This document shows positions 34,790-45,500 of a stretch of DNA of 64,000 nt, piece by piece; the first letter of the stretch is position 1, and every line of letters begins with the position of its first letter. The position numbers were made by a program, and so were the translations under genes. The notes beneath the pieces are model-generated. The model saw only the letters and a program-made list of their open reading frames with translations, made no database searches and had not been told where the DNA came from. The stretch is from Owenia fusiformis (taxonomy: Eukaryota; Annelida; Polychaeta; Sabellida; Oweniidae): positions 7,399,525-7,463,524 of the forward strand of contig CAIIXF020000004.1 in the NCBI GenBank assembly GCA_903813345.2, in the 5' to 3' direction.

Positions 34790-35044
34790 AATAGGAGACC
34801 ATAAGTTTACACATTCCATGTGTACGTTCATCAAAATAGTGCGATCTTAACCTCCCTAATAACTGAAATTGTTGACTCAACCAATAGAATCATTCTATGT
34901 TTGTTTATATTTGTTCACATTAATATGGAAGAAAATCGGACATTTTGCTAAAAAGATGTTATTGTAAATCTTAGAAATAATGATAAAGGTAGTATACCCC
35001 ACACACTCAATGGTATTGATTGTGGTTTTCAGAGACTCTCAATA

Positions 35045-35165
35045 GGGACTTTAAGCTTGCAATGTTTTTCACAACCTAAATGTGAATGGAAAATATTTAG
35101 CGATGCATTTGTATGGGCGATTGGTCATAGGTTGGCGTTTCGATTTTATATGCAAGCTTAATCTC
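35045..35165. mobile_element. ~120-bp MITE related to the 1-930 element
   Basis: The ends TTAAGCTTGCA and TGCAAGCTTAA are inverted. Inside are GTTTTTCACAACCTAAA and GCGATGCATTTGTATGGG, shared with a third copy near 51050-51190. Confidence 0.7.
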
Positions 35166-35834
35166 CATAATGTTAACATTAAGGTAAAAGTGTATGTTAC
35201 TCATAACATTTTCTTAGGATAACATTTCTTGAATTGATGAATATGCAAAAAGTATTCGTAGCATATCATCCTTCATTTCATTATTTCACTAATCAATCTG
35301 GAGATAAACTCAAATAAGGAAGTGTGTTATAACACATCATCATATATGTTCAATGTTTTTTCAGAAGCTGGGTCAAAATATTTGTCTTACTAAAATGATT
35401 GGCAAAGGTATGATGTACTAAATTCTTGTACTGTATTTATGATTTTAATAGCACTGTACCTCGTGAATCATTACTGATAAACAAGATACAGAAAACCTGT
35501 TCAAAGTAAATGCTATAATAGGCATCATAGAAATTATCATAAAGAGAGGTATTTAGAATTTCTTAGCAACTTACACACACACACAGGTTTAACTGCACTC
35601 AAACATTAAACAGTCAACTTGACAGGTATTCAGAATTTTTTGGGAAATGCTGCGGTTATGCTCCATTGATTAAACAGGGGATCAAACAGCAGGGGATCAA
35701 ACAAGTCCAACCATTCATTTATGAAAACATTTTGAACTAACTTTATGGCACACTAATGACATCTTATATGAGTGTGCTGTACTAAAAGCATAGCCCCATT
35801 GGATCCCCTTATATTGGATTATCATAATCCTAAT

Positions 35835-36141
35835 CCACGAGGAGTTCCTTATATATTTTAAGTGATGAAACATGTGTTCAAGTACAACGTAACTTTGCAT
35901 TAAAATTGTAAAAAAAAATGAGGGACGATGGTGAAAATGACGATTGTATTTTGAAAAAAGCTTGTTGATGGGTGGATTAAACATGGCTTATGAGATAATC
36001 CAATTGATCTTGAAACCATTCTTTGAATTTTTCTTAAAGATTATACATTGGCCTTTCATATGCATTCATTTTTGTACAGCCAGAAACTACTGGAAACAAA
36101 TTATTTACTGTCAAAAATCTGTTGCGATACTTTCCCTCGCT
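35835..36141. repeat. Right arm of the ~307-bp inverted repeat
   Basis: Reverse-complement partner of 32402-32708. ORFs running through the arm on both strands are incidental, as they are not kept open in the partner arm. Confidence 0.8.
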
Positions 36142-36611
36142 CTTTGCAAAACATAAACATGTTATCCGCAAAATGTCATGATAAACAATTGAGAAAGGGG
36201 ACAGTATCTTTTCCAATCAATCGAGGTTGGGCCATGCAGCCAAAGGTAAGCCATACAACCGAAGGTAAGCCATACAACCGAATTTGGCCGATTCAATCTG
36301 ACGGAGAATGCCGAGCCCCTATTTTTGACCAATTAGAGACGTCCTCTTCACATTCGTGGTACCCTCGGCCAACTTCGTTTGCAAAGAAAAGCTTCGGCAA
36401 TCTTCGGCAACCTCCGGCTTTTCTTGAGGTATCTTCGGTTGCTTGCCACCCATTGAGAAAGGAACCGTAGTCTATCGTTCGACATGTAATAGAAGGTTAA
36501 TCTGACTACTTTTGTACAACTTCTACTGTATACCCACAGTATAACTCTGTTGTGTACGAGAAAAGAAACAGAAAATGACGTCAAGATGAGTTAAAGAAAA
36601 CAAGGTTTATT

Positions 36612-36803
36612 GTCAGAAACAAGTCAAATTCTTTACTTCAGAGAATATTTTTTAATTTATTGATTGTTGATTATTGGTTTATGACGTCACATAAATGTAT
36701 ACTTGCTGTTATATTTTGAAAAAGACTAGAGGATATTAGTCGAAAGTCTCAATAAATTAAAAAATATTCTCTGAAGTAAAGAATTTGACTTGTTTCTGAT
36801 ATA
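36612..36803. repeat. Foldback repeat, 53-bp arms
   Basis: 36612-36665 and 36749-36803 are near-perfect inverted copies separated by about 85 bp (shared CAGAAACAAGTCAAATTC). This is a compact hairpin-type MITE. Immediately left, 36235-36285 holds two tandem copies of AAGGTAAGCCATACAACCG. Confidence 0.75.
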
Positions 36804-37858
36804 TTAACCAGAGAGATGAACTTACATAGAAGGTTTATTGTGTTTCAAGTCAAAACTACTGACTATTTGGGTTTTTCGGTAACTCTGACCAGCTGTAACT
36901 TTCCTCCCACTGTTGTAGGAGTCACAATTATTTCGCTGAAACATGCCTCGTTCGATTTAAGAAAAGCCAGAAAGTTTCAAGGGTTAAATATAATTACGGC
37001 TAAAATAATTTTGCCCGTAATTAGATGTCGCGCATGTGCTTATAACAACCATCAATGACTTTGAGAAAAAATAGTTCTGGTTAATTTTACCATTTTGTGA
37101 TGATAACAAGTGGTAATGTTAAATATATAAGTTCTATTTATAAAATCTTTCCATTGATATAAACTAATGTGTTTGAAATCATAAATTGAAGCAGATATTC
37201 CGCAAAATCTGTTCTAAAAACCTCACTTAGATAAGGTAATTACGCTAATTACTGCCATTTGTAAACGTTGAAATTATAATTACGTTTTACATAATGACTC
37301 TTTGACGTTTTTGACCCTTTGTCATAATACACATTATCAACACAAAAGCCGGACGCGTCTTTTTAACAAACGGCATGTTTTAAATCATGACATATGCATT
37401 TCTTCAAATGTTGAATATCACCTTTCCCCAAAGTCAGCTCATGAATATTATAATTAGCAAATCTGACATCTCTGACGTCAGAGTAGGGCAGATTTTCGCG
37501 GGGAAATCTTAACACATTAGAAGTCAATGTGAATCGTGACGGAAACGGGTTAATTTTATTGTCAAATCATGTTGAGTAGTAATAATATTTGATAAATGTC
37601 ATGGAATTTAATTAATTATACTCACGTCTATATTCCCCCTTCTTTATATTGTTCTGGGGAATCAAATGAATAGAGAAATATTAATGTGAGGAGTCCAATG
37701 TTTCCTGTACATTTTCAAATTACGCCGACTGTACAAGACCCCATGTTTAGTTCTTGACTGTCAAAATGTCAACATCCCATGGTAATCCTAAGTTCGTGTA
37801 ATATTTTCTCATGGGGTGAAGAAGAGGATACCGCTTAACCTTGAAGAAAAAGTATTGG
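36804..37858. other. Intergenic, with left arm of a diverged inverted repeat
   Basis: Bases about 37420-37520 (CACCTTTCCCCAAAGT, GACGTCAGAGTAGGGCAG) are matched in inverse orientation near 41240-41335. This suggests an old 3.9 kb inverted-repeat element into which the LINE at 37867 later inserted. No gene recognised. Confidence 0.45.
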
Positions 37859-37866
37859 ACTCTCAA

Positions 37867-39871
37867 TTTTTTTTTTTTTTTTTTTTTTATTTATTTATAT
37901 ATTTATACAAAGAATACAGTAAACAAGTGCACATGTGCTTGTGGCTGGGCATCAGCATTATCAGCCACGTTATATGATGAAAATCAATTAACAGTATTCA
38001 ATCAATTATTAAAATAGGGGTTGTATTTGTGGAGGGTTACAGTGGTGGGGGTGACCTAGACATTTTTACATCGTTCAAAAAAGATGGCACTACATTTGAG
38101 GATATTTAAGTTTACAGCTTTAGGTAGCCTTTTATCGCCATTGAGGATAAGGGAGAGTTTGTCTCGTTGTGATCTATATTTAGTAGAATATTCTATGTTC
38201 ATATTTTTTAATTCATTTTCAAATTCTGTCCAAAATGTTGATCTTAGATTACAGTGAAAAATTACGTGATTGGTTGTTTCACCATCCATTCCACACTGGC
38301 AAATGGGGGAGTTTATATTAGTGAAATTGTGAGCGTAAAGGTGAGCCTTAAAAATGAGATCACAGCGCACTCTATTGAAAATTATTTCTTGTTTTCTTGA
38401 AACGGAGAGATCTGATGAATTTGTAACATCGTCATTGAATAGATCTATTTTAAGTCTGGATTTGAATATACTAAGGGTAGGTAAATTTCTTATTTCAGGT
38501 GAAAGCTTATTCCATTCAGTCAGTGTTTTTGATATGCAAGATCTATTAGAAAATGAGGATTTATTAGGAATTGTGTAGCTCAGTTGATTTCTTAGACCAT
38601 AAGCATGGTTTCTTTTGAGAGGCTCAAATATGTTAAGAACATAAGAGGGCTGCATATTATTATGTGCCCTATACATGAAAATGCTTCTGTGATATTGACG
38701 CCTCTTTGTTAATGTTGGCCAATTTAAATTATTCAACACTTTAATTGTCGAAGTCCCATGTAGAGTACCTGAACAAATGCAAGCGGCTTTATAGTAAAGT
38801 CGATCTAATAACTGTAATTTTGTTGTGTTTGCACACCCATATAAAATATCACCATAGTCAAAAAGTGGCAGGATAAAAGATTTAAAGATTGTTTCGAGAT
38901 GTTTTCCATTTATTTTCTGACAGAGCGCTTTCAGTGGATTTAAAAGTTTGTCTATTCTTGCACCAAGTTCAGTTATGTGAAGGTCAAAAGTGAGATTTCT
39001 GTCTAGGATTAAGCCTAAGTGCTTATGGCTGTTTACTCTTGGTATAATGTCGTTTCCGAGAGAAAGATCTATGGTCAAAATTTCACGTTTCTTTGGATTG
39101 CAAAAGGTCAAATCTTTGCTTTTAGAAGCTTTAAAATTTAATTTCCATACTTCAGACCATTGAAAAATATGGTTGAGATCCTCCTGTAGGGCATTGTTCA
39201 TTTCAGTTGCTGTTTCAGCTGTGAATGACTGGTAAATTGAGGTATCATCTGCGTAGATGAAACATTTTGAATTCAAATTGTCAGGTAAATCATTGATATA
39301 GATCAAAAATAAGAGGGGCCCCAGGATTGAGCCTTGAGGAACTCCGGAATTGATATAACCCTTTTCAGATAAGTTTGACTCATGACCATCTAATACCACC
39401 TTCACTTGTCTGTGTAGTAAATATGATTTCATCAATTCCAGGATATTCGGACCAAAACCAAACATTTTCAATTTTCCTAATAGTAGCCCATGGGGCATTG
39501 AATCAAATGCAGCCGAAATATCAAGATATATCCCTCTTACATTAGCCCCATTTTCAATTTCATTTGTTATGTGGTCAATAATACTTAGAAGTTGTGCCTG
39601 TGTGCTATGTCCTGGCAGGAAACCACTTTGAAGATTGTAAAATAAATTGTTAGAAATGAGATGATCAAAGAGTCTTTTAAAAATAATGCGCTCGGCGACT
39701 TTAGAAATACAAGACAGGAGTGTTATTGGGCGATAATTTTTCACATCTGTTTTATCTTTGTTTTTATGAATAGCTACAATATGACCGACCTTCCATAGTT
39801 GAGGATATTGATTCAAAGTAAACATTTTGTTAAGCAGTTTTGATAAAATAGGTGAAAGTGATGGTGTTGCC
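37867..39871 (-). mobile_element. 5'-truncated CR1/Jockey-group LINE
   Basis: The minus-strand element ends in a poly(A) tail (poly(T) at 37867-37886 as printed). ACTCTCAA flanks it at 37859-37866 and 39872-39879, a target duplication of at least 8 bp. The endonuclease region is missing. The whole remaining RT frame is open, so the insertion is fairly young. Confidence 0.85.
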
Positions 39872-39879
39872 ACTCTCAA
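38056..39879 (-). CDS. Non-LTR reverse transcriptase, CR1/Jockey-like
   Basis: About 600 codons, open to the 5' truncation point; the leading TTG lies in the target duplication and is not a natural start. RT blocks seen: NYRPITLLSCISKVAERI, SGFLPGHSTQAQLL, YLDISAAFDSMPHG, SGVPQGSILGPLLFLIYIND and the catalytic FIYADDT. The C-terminus has an ICQCGMDGETTNHVIFHC zinc-like motif. Clade is judged from motif style only. Confidence 0.9.
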   Translation of the reverse strand: MRVATPSLSPILSKLLNKMFTLNQYPQLWKVGHIVAIHKNKDKTDVKNYRPITLLSCISKVAERIIFKRLFDHLISNNLFYNLQSGFLPGHSTQAQLLSIIDHITNEIENGANVRGIYLDISAAFDSMPHGLLLGKLKMFGFGPNILELMKSYLLHRQVKVVLDGHESNLSEKGYINSGVPQGSILGPLLFLIYINDLPDNLNSKCFIYADDTSIYQSFTAETATEMNNALQEDLNHIFQWSEVWKLNFKASKSKDLTFCNPKKREILTIDLSLGNDIIPRVNSHKHLGLILDRNLTFDLHITELGARIDKLLNPLKALCQKINGKHLETIFKSFILPLFDYGDILYGCANTTKLQLLDRLYYKAACICSGTLHGTSTIKVLNNLNWPTLTKRRQYHRSIFMYRAHNNMQPSYVLNIFEPLKRNHAYGLRNQLSYTIPNKSSFSNRSCISKTLTEWNKLSPEIRNLPTLSIFKSRLKIDLFNDDVTNSSDLSVSRKQEIIFNRVRCDLIFKAHLYAHNFTNINSPICQCGMDGETTNHVIFHCNLRSTFWTEFENELKNMNIEYSTKYRSQRDKLSLILNGDKRLPKAVNLNILKCSAIFFERCKNV

Positions 39880-39889
39880 ATCTGGGCCA

Positions 39890-42500
39890 ACGGTGTGTTA
39901 TTTTCACTTACGTTTACCTATTATACCACATGGCAATGTTACTTTTATGTCTGCCAAAGAATTTGACAATGGTGACATGAGTGATGACTAATTTCATTGA
40001 ACAATGTTAAAGCCGTTCATGTATGCTTTGAGACAATGTACCAGAGTTGCTTGTTTTACCCACGATCGTCTATTTGAAGAGATTTATCTTTTGAAAAGCC
40101 CATGAGCGTTCATATAAGTATCGATCTTTTTAGAGATTTTTCAGGATATTTTTGGACGTAGACCTACAAGAGAGAAACTCATGCAATTCAAACCCGTAGT
40201 CAGGAATTACCTGGGGGAGCGGTTTTACCAAGGGGGGGGGGGCTTTTTGACAGATTTGGCAAAAAAAGATCATATAAAAAGTGCTCAGAATGATGAAAAA
40301 CTGCATAATTTTGAACGAATTTCTGGCCAGGGGAGGGGGAGAGCCCACTCCTTCCGCTCACCCCCCATCCCTTGACTTCGGGCCTGTAATTAAGCTTTGA
40401 ATTGTAATTAAAATGCAATCTACTACAGTATGATGAATATTAGTTACTTCAACATATAAATTCACCATGACCAATTGCAAATTATTTCAGGGCAACCCGA
40501 TGAGAAAGATGCAAGTGGACTCTGACATTTAAAACTGTTCTTCATATATTTTTTATTAGAAACATAATGAACTATTTAATTGAATAATCATGATAAATGT
40601 TATATATATTCCTAATCCATACAGTCTTAGCTTGTTTGAATGATTGTCAATCTTTGGTCTGCGTAGTTGGAGTCACTTTGTTAAAAGATGAGCAATCGTA
40701 TCACAATTATTTCTATGGTTTGATTTACCGGATGGTGTATTTAAGACACAGCCTAAGACAAAATAGTCAGAAAAATATATTTCACTTAGTTTTGTTATCA
40801 TTTTATAATGAGATCTATTTTACTCATTCGGCGATCAGGAGGAGTGAGTAGCTCCCATAATTCTTTCATATTCTATCGTATTCGGGGATTCCCCATTACA
40901 TCATCTCTTGCATCATCTCCAATCAAATTGCAGGATTCGATCACGTGAACAATCATGAGCATGTGCTCTCTCAGTATTGCGCATGCGCAGAGTTAAATTT
41001 GAAATCGTGGGAATGGCGTTAACATCAGTTCAACATCATCATTTCAAACCTACGGTAATACTATTGAAGTTACTTGATCCATACTTGTAGAGAATACTCA
41101 TAAAACTACAGTGAACATTTGGAGATCCATTTCAATGGCAAATTGAAGCCTGTTTATAAAATTTGTTTTCGAACGTGCTAATATGATAGGGCATCTTTGG
41201 GAAATATCCCCCCCTGTTCGGCGATGTAATAGTAATTGAAGTTTTGGCGCGAATTGTGCCCTGCTTTGACGTCATTGATTTTCATCGGCCAATCAGCGCA
41301 GCTGTCAAATGAGTACACACTTTGGGGAAAGGTGATACTTCATATTCTTGAGACATTAAAAGTGCCCAAAGAACAGTATAACACATGCCACTGATCCCAA
41401 CCTTTTGATATAGAATTCTTTAATTCAGGTCATCTAAATTCAAACAATATATGAAATATAGAATTAATTACATGTACTTATAGTGTGAAACGATCAAAGA
41501 TAGCGACATGCGTCTGACACACTTTAAGATCAAAACCCATCGATAATTGCATGTATAGTGCAATGTACATGTACATCTTATGCCTAACACCATGTTACAA
41601 GTGTACAACAATTGTAAAGAAAAAACAAATGAAATACAGTGAAGAAACAATAAAAGCACAATTTGACCCTAGTCTTTACGTCAATCTGACATAGTTTCAC
41701 TAGAAATATGGTCTGATATTTTGGGACATACATTTACTCATTGACATCCCTCGCCGAAATGAAAGATCTTAAAATATCTCAAATTGCAATTGGGTCTCTC
41801 TTAAATTGACAAATCGAGTCCATTATATCATATGGCAATCGCCAATCATGGCTGAAAAAAATGAGATGTCACCATGACTTATCGTTATATTTGAATGTCA
41901 TTGACTGGCTGTACTTGTTGAACAATTGTTATATTTTCAGGTGAACGTGATTTTTTTCTCACTGGGAGTGTTTCATTGTTATACATTTGCACAAAACATT
42001 GAAAATACACGCTTCGAGTGTTTTATCAAATGATAAATTGTCTAGAAGTTGGTAACATGGAGTTGAAAGTTATGTTATCAACAAAATCAAGAACTTTTTT
42101 TTATCATATTAAATAAATTGCCTGAATAGTTATTTTTGCTCCTAAATTGCGCCTTTGTTTTGATTAGACGCACATCGGTGAAGGTGAGACTGATTTAAAC
42201 ATATTCACAACTCGATTGAGCAATAGTTAGGCAAAAACGGCATAAGGTAAACAAACGATTGATTTTTCATATTATGTAGTGTTAAATATATTCAAAATGA
42301 GTACTGAAATTATCATATCGAAACTGTTGTAGCATCTATAATTGAAAACAAGATATATTTACTTACATCTCCCAGAAAGGCTGTAAATATAATCTGTATT
42401 TTTATAAACGGTGAGATAAAATACAAATATTGGAACAAACGGTTGACGGAACGTCATGCATATACATGTTCATTGGCGATGACCGTAGATGTTCCAAGTA
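39890..42500. other. Intergenic region upstream of MACPF gene 2
   Basis: Contains the repeat at 40190-40380 (G-run GGGGGGGGGG, then CTGAGCACTT-type words in inverse form) and the right arm of the diverged inverted repeat at about 41240-41335. No gene recognised. Confidence 0.4.
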
Positions 42501-42509
42501 AACGTGTCA

Positions 42510-42516
42510 TATAAAG
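42510..42516 (+). promoter_or_regulatory. Probable TATA box of MACPF gene 2
   Basis: TATAAAG lies 42-48 bp upstream of the start codon. A start site about 30 bp downstream would give a very short 5' UTR. Gene 1 shows no equally good match at this spacing. Confidence 0.55.
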
Positions 42517-42557
42517 GCGAATGCGCTTTAATTCTTTCAACAAATTGTATTTGAAAG

Positions 42558-45500
42558 ATGGCGCTTGGTATCGCCGTTTTGTTCTTGACTGCGGTTGCGC
42601 ACTCAGCATTGGGTCGAGAGCCTTTGCCAGATAGAGAAACTCTCACCAAACTCCTCGATGAAATAGACAATGCAGCGGTTTCTATGGCACCTTGTGGGAA
42701 TCCTGCCCCGGGCCTGCTGAAGATACGTCACGGGTAGGCTAACTTTTAATCGGCTGATTATCAAATGCGATCGTATTTGTTTTTGACCTACATTTTGCAA
42801 ATGTCACTCCCTCTCGCTAAACTATTTTGTATAGGATGATTACGCAATAATCTATGTTGGTGTTTATAATTTGAAAGGTTTAATTTCCAAATATGACTGT
42901 TCACTGTTCATATTGGGATGTGCTACTGTACATTTCCTTTTTAACGTGGGAGTCGATTGGAGAAATAATCGAGACATTAGTTAAGAGAGTGTTTTGATTA
43001 TTAGGTATTCAGATAAAAAATATGTTCGGATTCGTTCCACTTTATATATTCATTTAACCTGCATACATACTGAACAATCGTTTACAAACTAAGGTATGAT
43101 TTGGGATACATGGACCAATTACCGCTGTTTGTTGGAGAAAATGACGGAACTAAAAGAGTCGCCTTGGATTTCACCTGTACTGAAGGCAAAAAATGGCAGA
43201 ATCCTTACAATGGCGTATGTGTATAATTTTGCGTCGTTTTTGTAAAATATATCTCAGAAACTTGTTTTTACTTGAACAACTGGACAACGTTTTATGATAC
43301 TTTACTTGAATAAACATTTTAGACCACAATCAGACATAAGAAGGAAGACAAGCTTTTTTAAATTCATATTTTAAATTTCAGATCCAGTACGACCTACCGG
43401 ATCAGATCACAAACATGGTTAGCTTGCCCAGAGGTATAATGCAGTTTGACACTTACCTCTGGAAGGACTACAACGAAATCAAACGTGATTGGTCGTCAAA
43501 TGTGAGATTTCTTAAGATTAAAATTAAGTAAATTGCTGATCATGTATTGTTAACAACATTTTTGTTTAAGAAATATAGACCAAAGTGCAGGGGTAATATT
43601 GTCGAATACACCCCGCAGGGCTAGGCACAAACGTTTTCTGTACCCTTAACGACCGAAGGGAGTGAGGGGTTTGAAAGCTTTTGCGCCTAGCCCTAAGGGG
43701 TGTATTTGACGATATTACACCTGCTCTGAGGTCTATTTTACGATTCGAACATGGAAACTCACTGAAATGTTTCGAATATTCATTATGGTCCGCCATTACT
43801 ATGGTCCGCCGTTATGACGTCACACATACGTTTTACCAGGGGCAATGTTCGCGAATATACCCCGGGTGAAATGTTGACTTTGTTTACAGTTTATAGAAGG
43901 CGTGAATACAGTCATGTTCAAATTTCATTTAGATTAGAATCTATTAAACCAGTCAAAAGACCTTACTTCGTGGACTAATATATTTGAGAAAGTATACCAT
44001 TTTAAGAAGAGCGCAATGTTCTATTCTATATATTAATTGTACATAAGAAAGGATTTGTGTTCATAAGGGAACGTCAAAAAATGATTCCAACAACATTGTA
44101 GAAGATTGTAAGGTTAATGAACCACACAAAGGAACAAAGTCAAAAGAAGACATGACATGTATATCGTACCCAATCTTTATATGCATGTAAAGAAAAGATA
44201 TAGAGCTACCATTTAGTAATTTCAGAACCGAAATAGCAACCCATAACATGTCTACTTTCTAGACTGGTTTAGACATAACAGACGGTGCATTTGGCTTTAG
44301 TTCCTCGTATAGCAAGATTAACCAATCCATAACCGATAACTTCTCTATTTTCTAGACTGGTTTAGACATAATGGACGATGCATTTGGGTTCAGTTCCTCA
44401 TATAGCAGGATGCACCACTCCATAACCGATAACTTCTCTGTTTTCTAGACTGGTTTAGACATAATGGACGGTGCATTTGGGTTCAGTTCCTCATATAGCA
44501 GGATGCACCACTCCATAACCGATAACTGCTCTACTTTCTAGACTGGTCTAGACATAATGGACGGTGCATTTGGCTTTAGTTCTTCATATAGCAGGATGCA
44601 CCACTCAATAACTTCTCTATTTTCTAGACTGGTTTAGACATAATGGACGGTGCATTTGGCTTTAGTTCTTCATATAGCAGGATGCACCACTCAATAACCG
44701 ATAACTTCTCTATTTTCTAGACTGGTTTAGACATAATGGACGGTGCATTTGGGTTCAGTTCCTCATATAGCAAGATTAACCTCTCCATAGCCGATAACTG
44801 CTCTATTTTCTAGACTGGTCTAGACATAATGGACGGGGCATTTGGCTTTAGTTCCTCATATAGCAGGATGCATCACTCTATAACCGATAACTTCTCTATT
44901 TTCTAGACTGGTTTAGACATAATGGACGGTGCATTTGGGTTCAGTTCCTCATATAGCAGGATGCATCACTCCATAACAGCACAGAAGAAGTTTGTAGAAG
45001 ATGTCACCAGTTTTGTATCTGGATTCAGAGCGGACTACAAACCACCATGGGAACTTAAGGTAACGAACATAAGTTAAGTTACATGGTCATTCGGAATCTC
45101 AATCAAAGACGTCACTAGAGTAGTTTTCTTTTGTGGAATCAGTGCCAGACAGCAAGAGCGTCATGAGGTGCTCATTTTTCTTTTAAGTAAGCAGCGGGAA
45201 ATCCATCATAACTCTTACTAGCAAACTACAAGTAATATCACAGTATGTATCATGTTTTTTACCATACATACTCGTTTTTTACGTTGCGTCATCCTGTGAG
45301 TCGAAAACCAAACCAAATTTATGTTGGTATATGCCAAAGAACACTGGCATGTAGCGATTATAGCGGTCCTGTCTTGGCTTATTGAATTGTTACGAAGTTA
45401 CGTATGCGGTGCGGAAGTTAGAGAGCAAATGACCATCATTTCAATGTAATAGTTTATGCAGGAAAATTGAGATTAGGCCATTGGAGTATTTGTTTCATGC

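Noticed and set aside
36048-36470. 140-codon plus-strand ORF
   Set aside because: Spans the end of an inverted-repeat arm and a small tandem repeat; the frame is not kept in the partner arm.
44254-44906. Reading the exon 4 repeat as extra protein repeats in MACPF gene 2
   Set aside because: Each unit ends in an in-frame TAG formed by the next acceptor or soon meets one, and no donor lies between units, so they cannot be added as exons.
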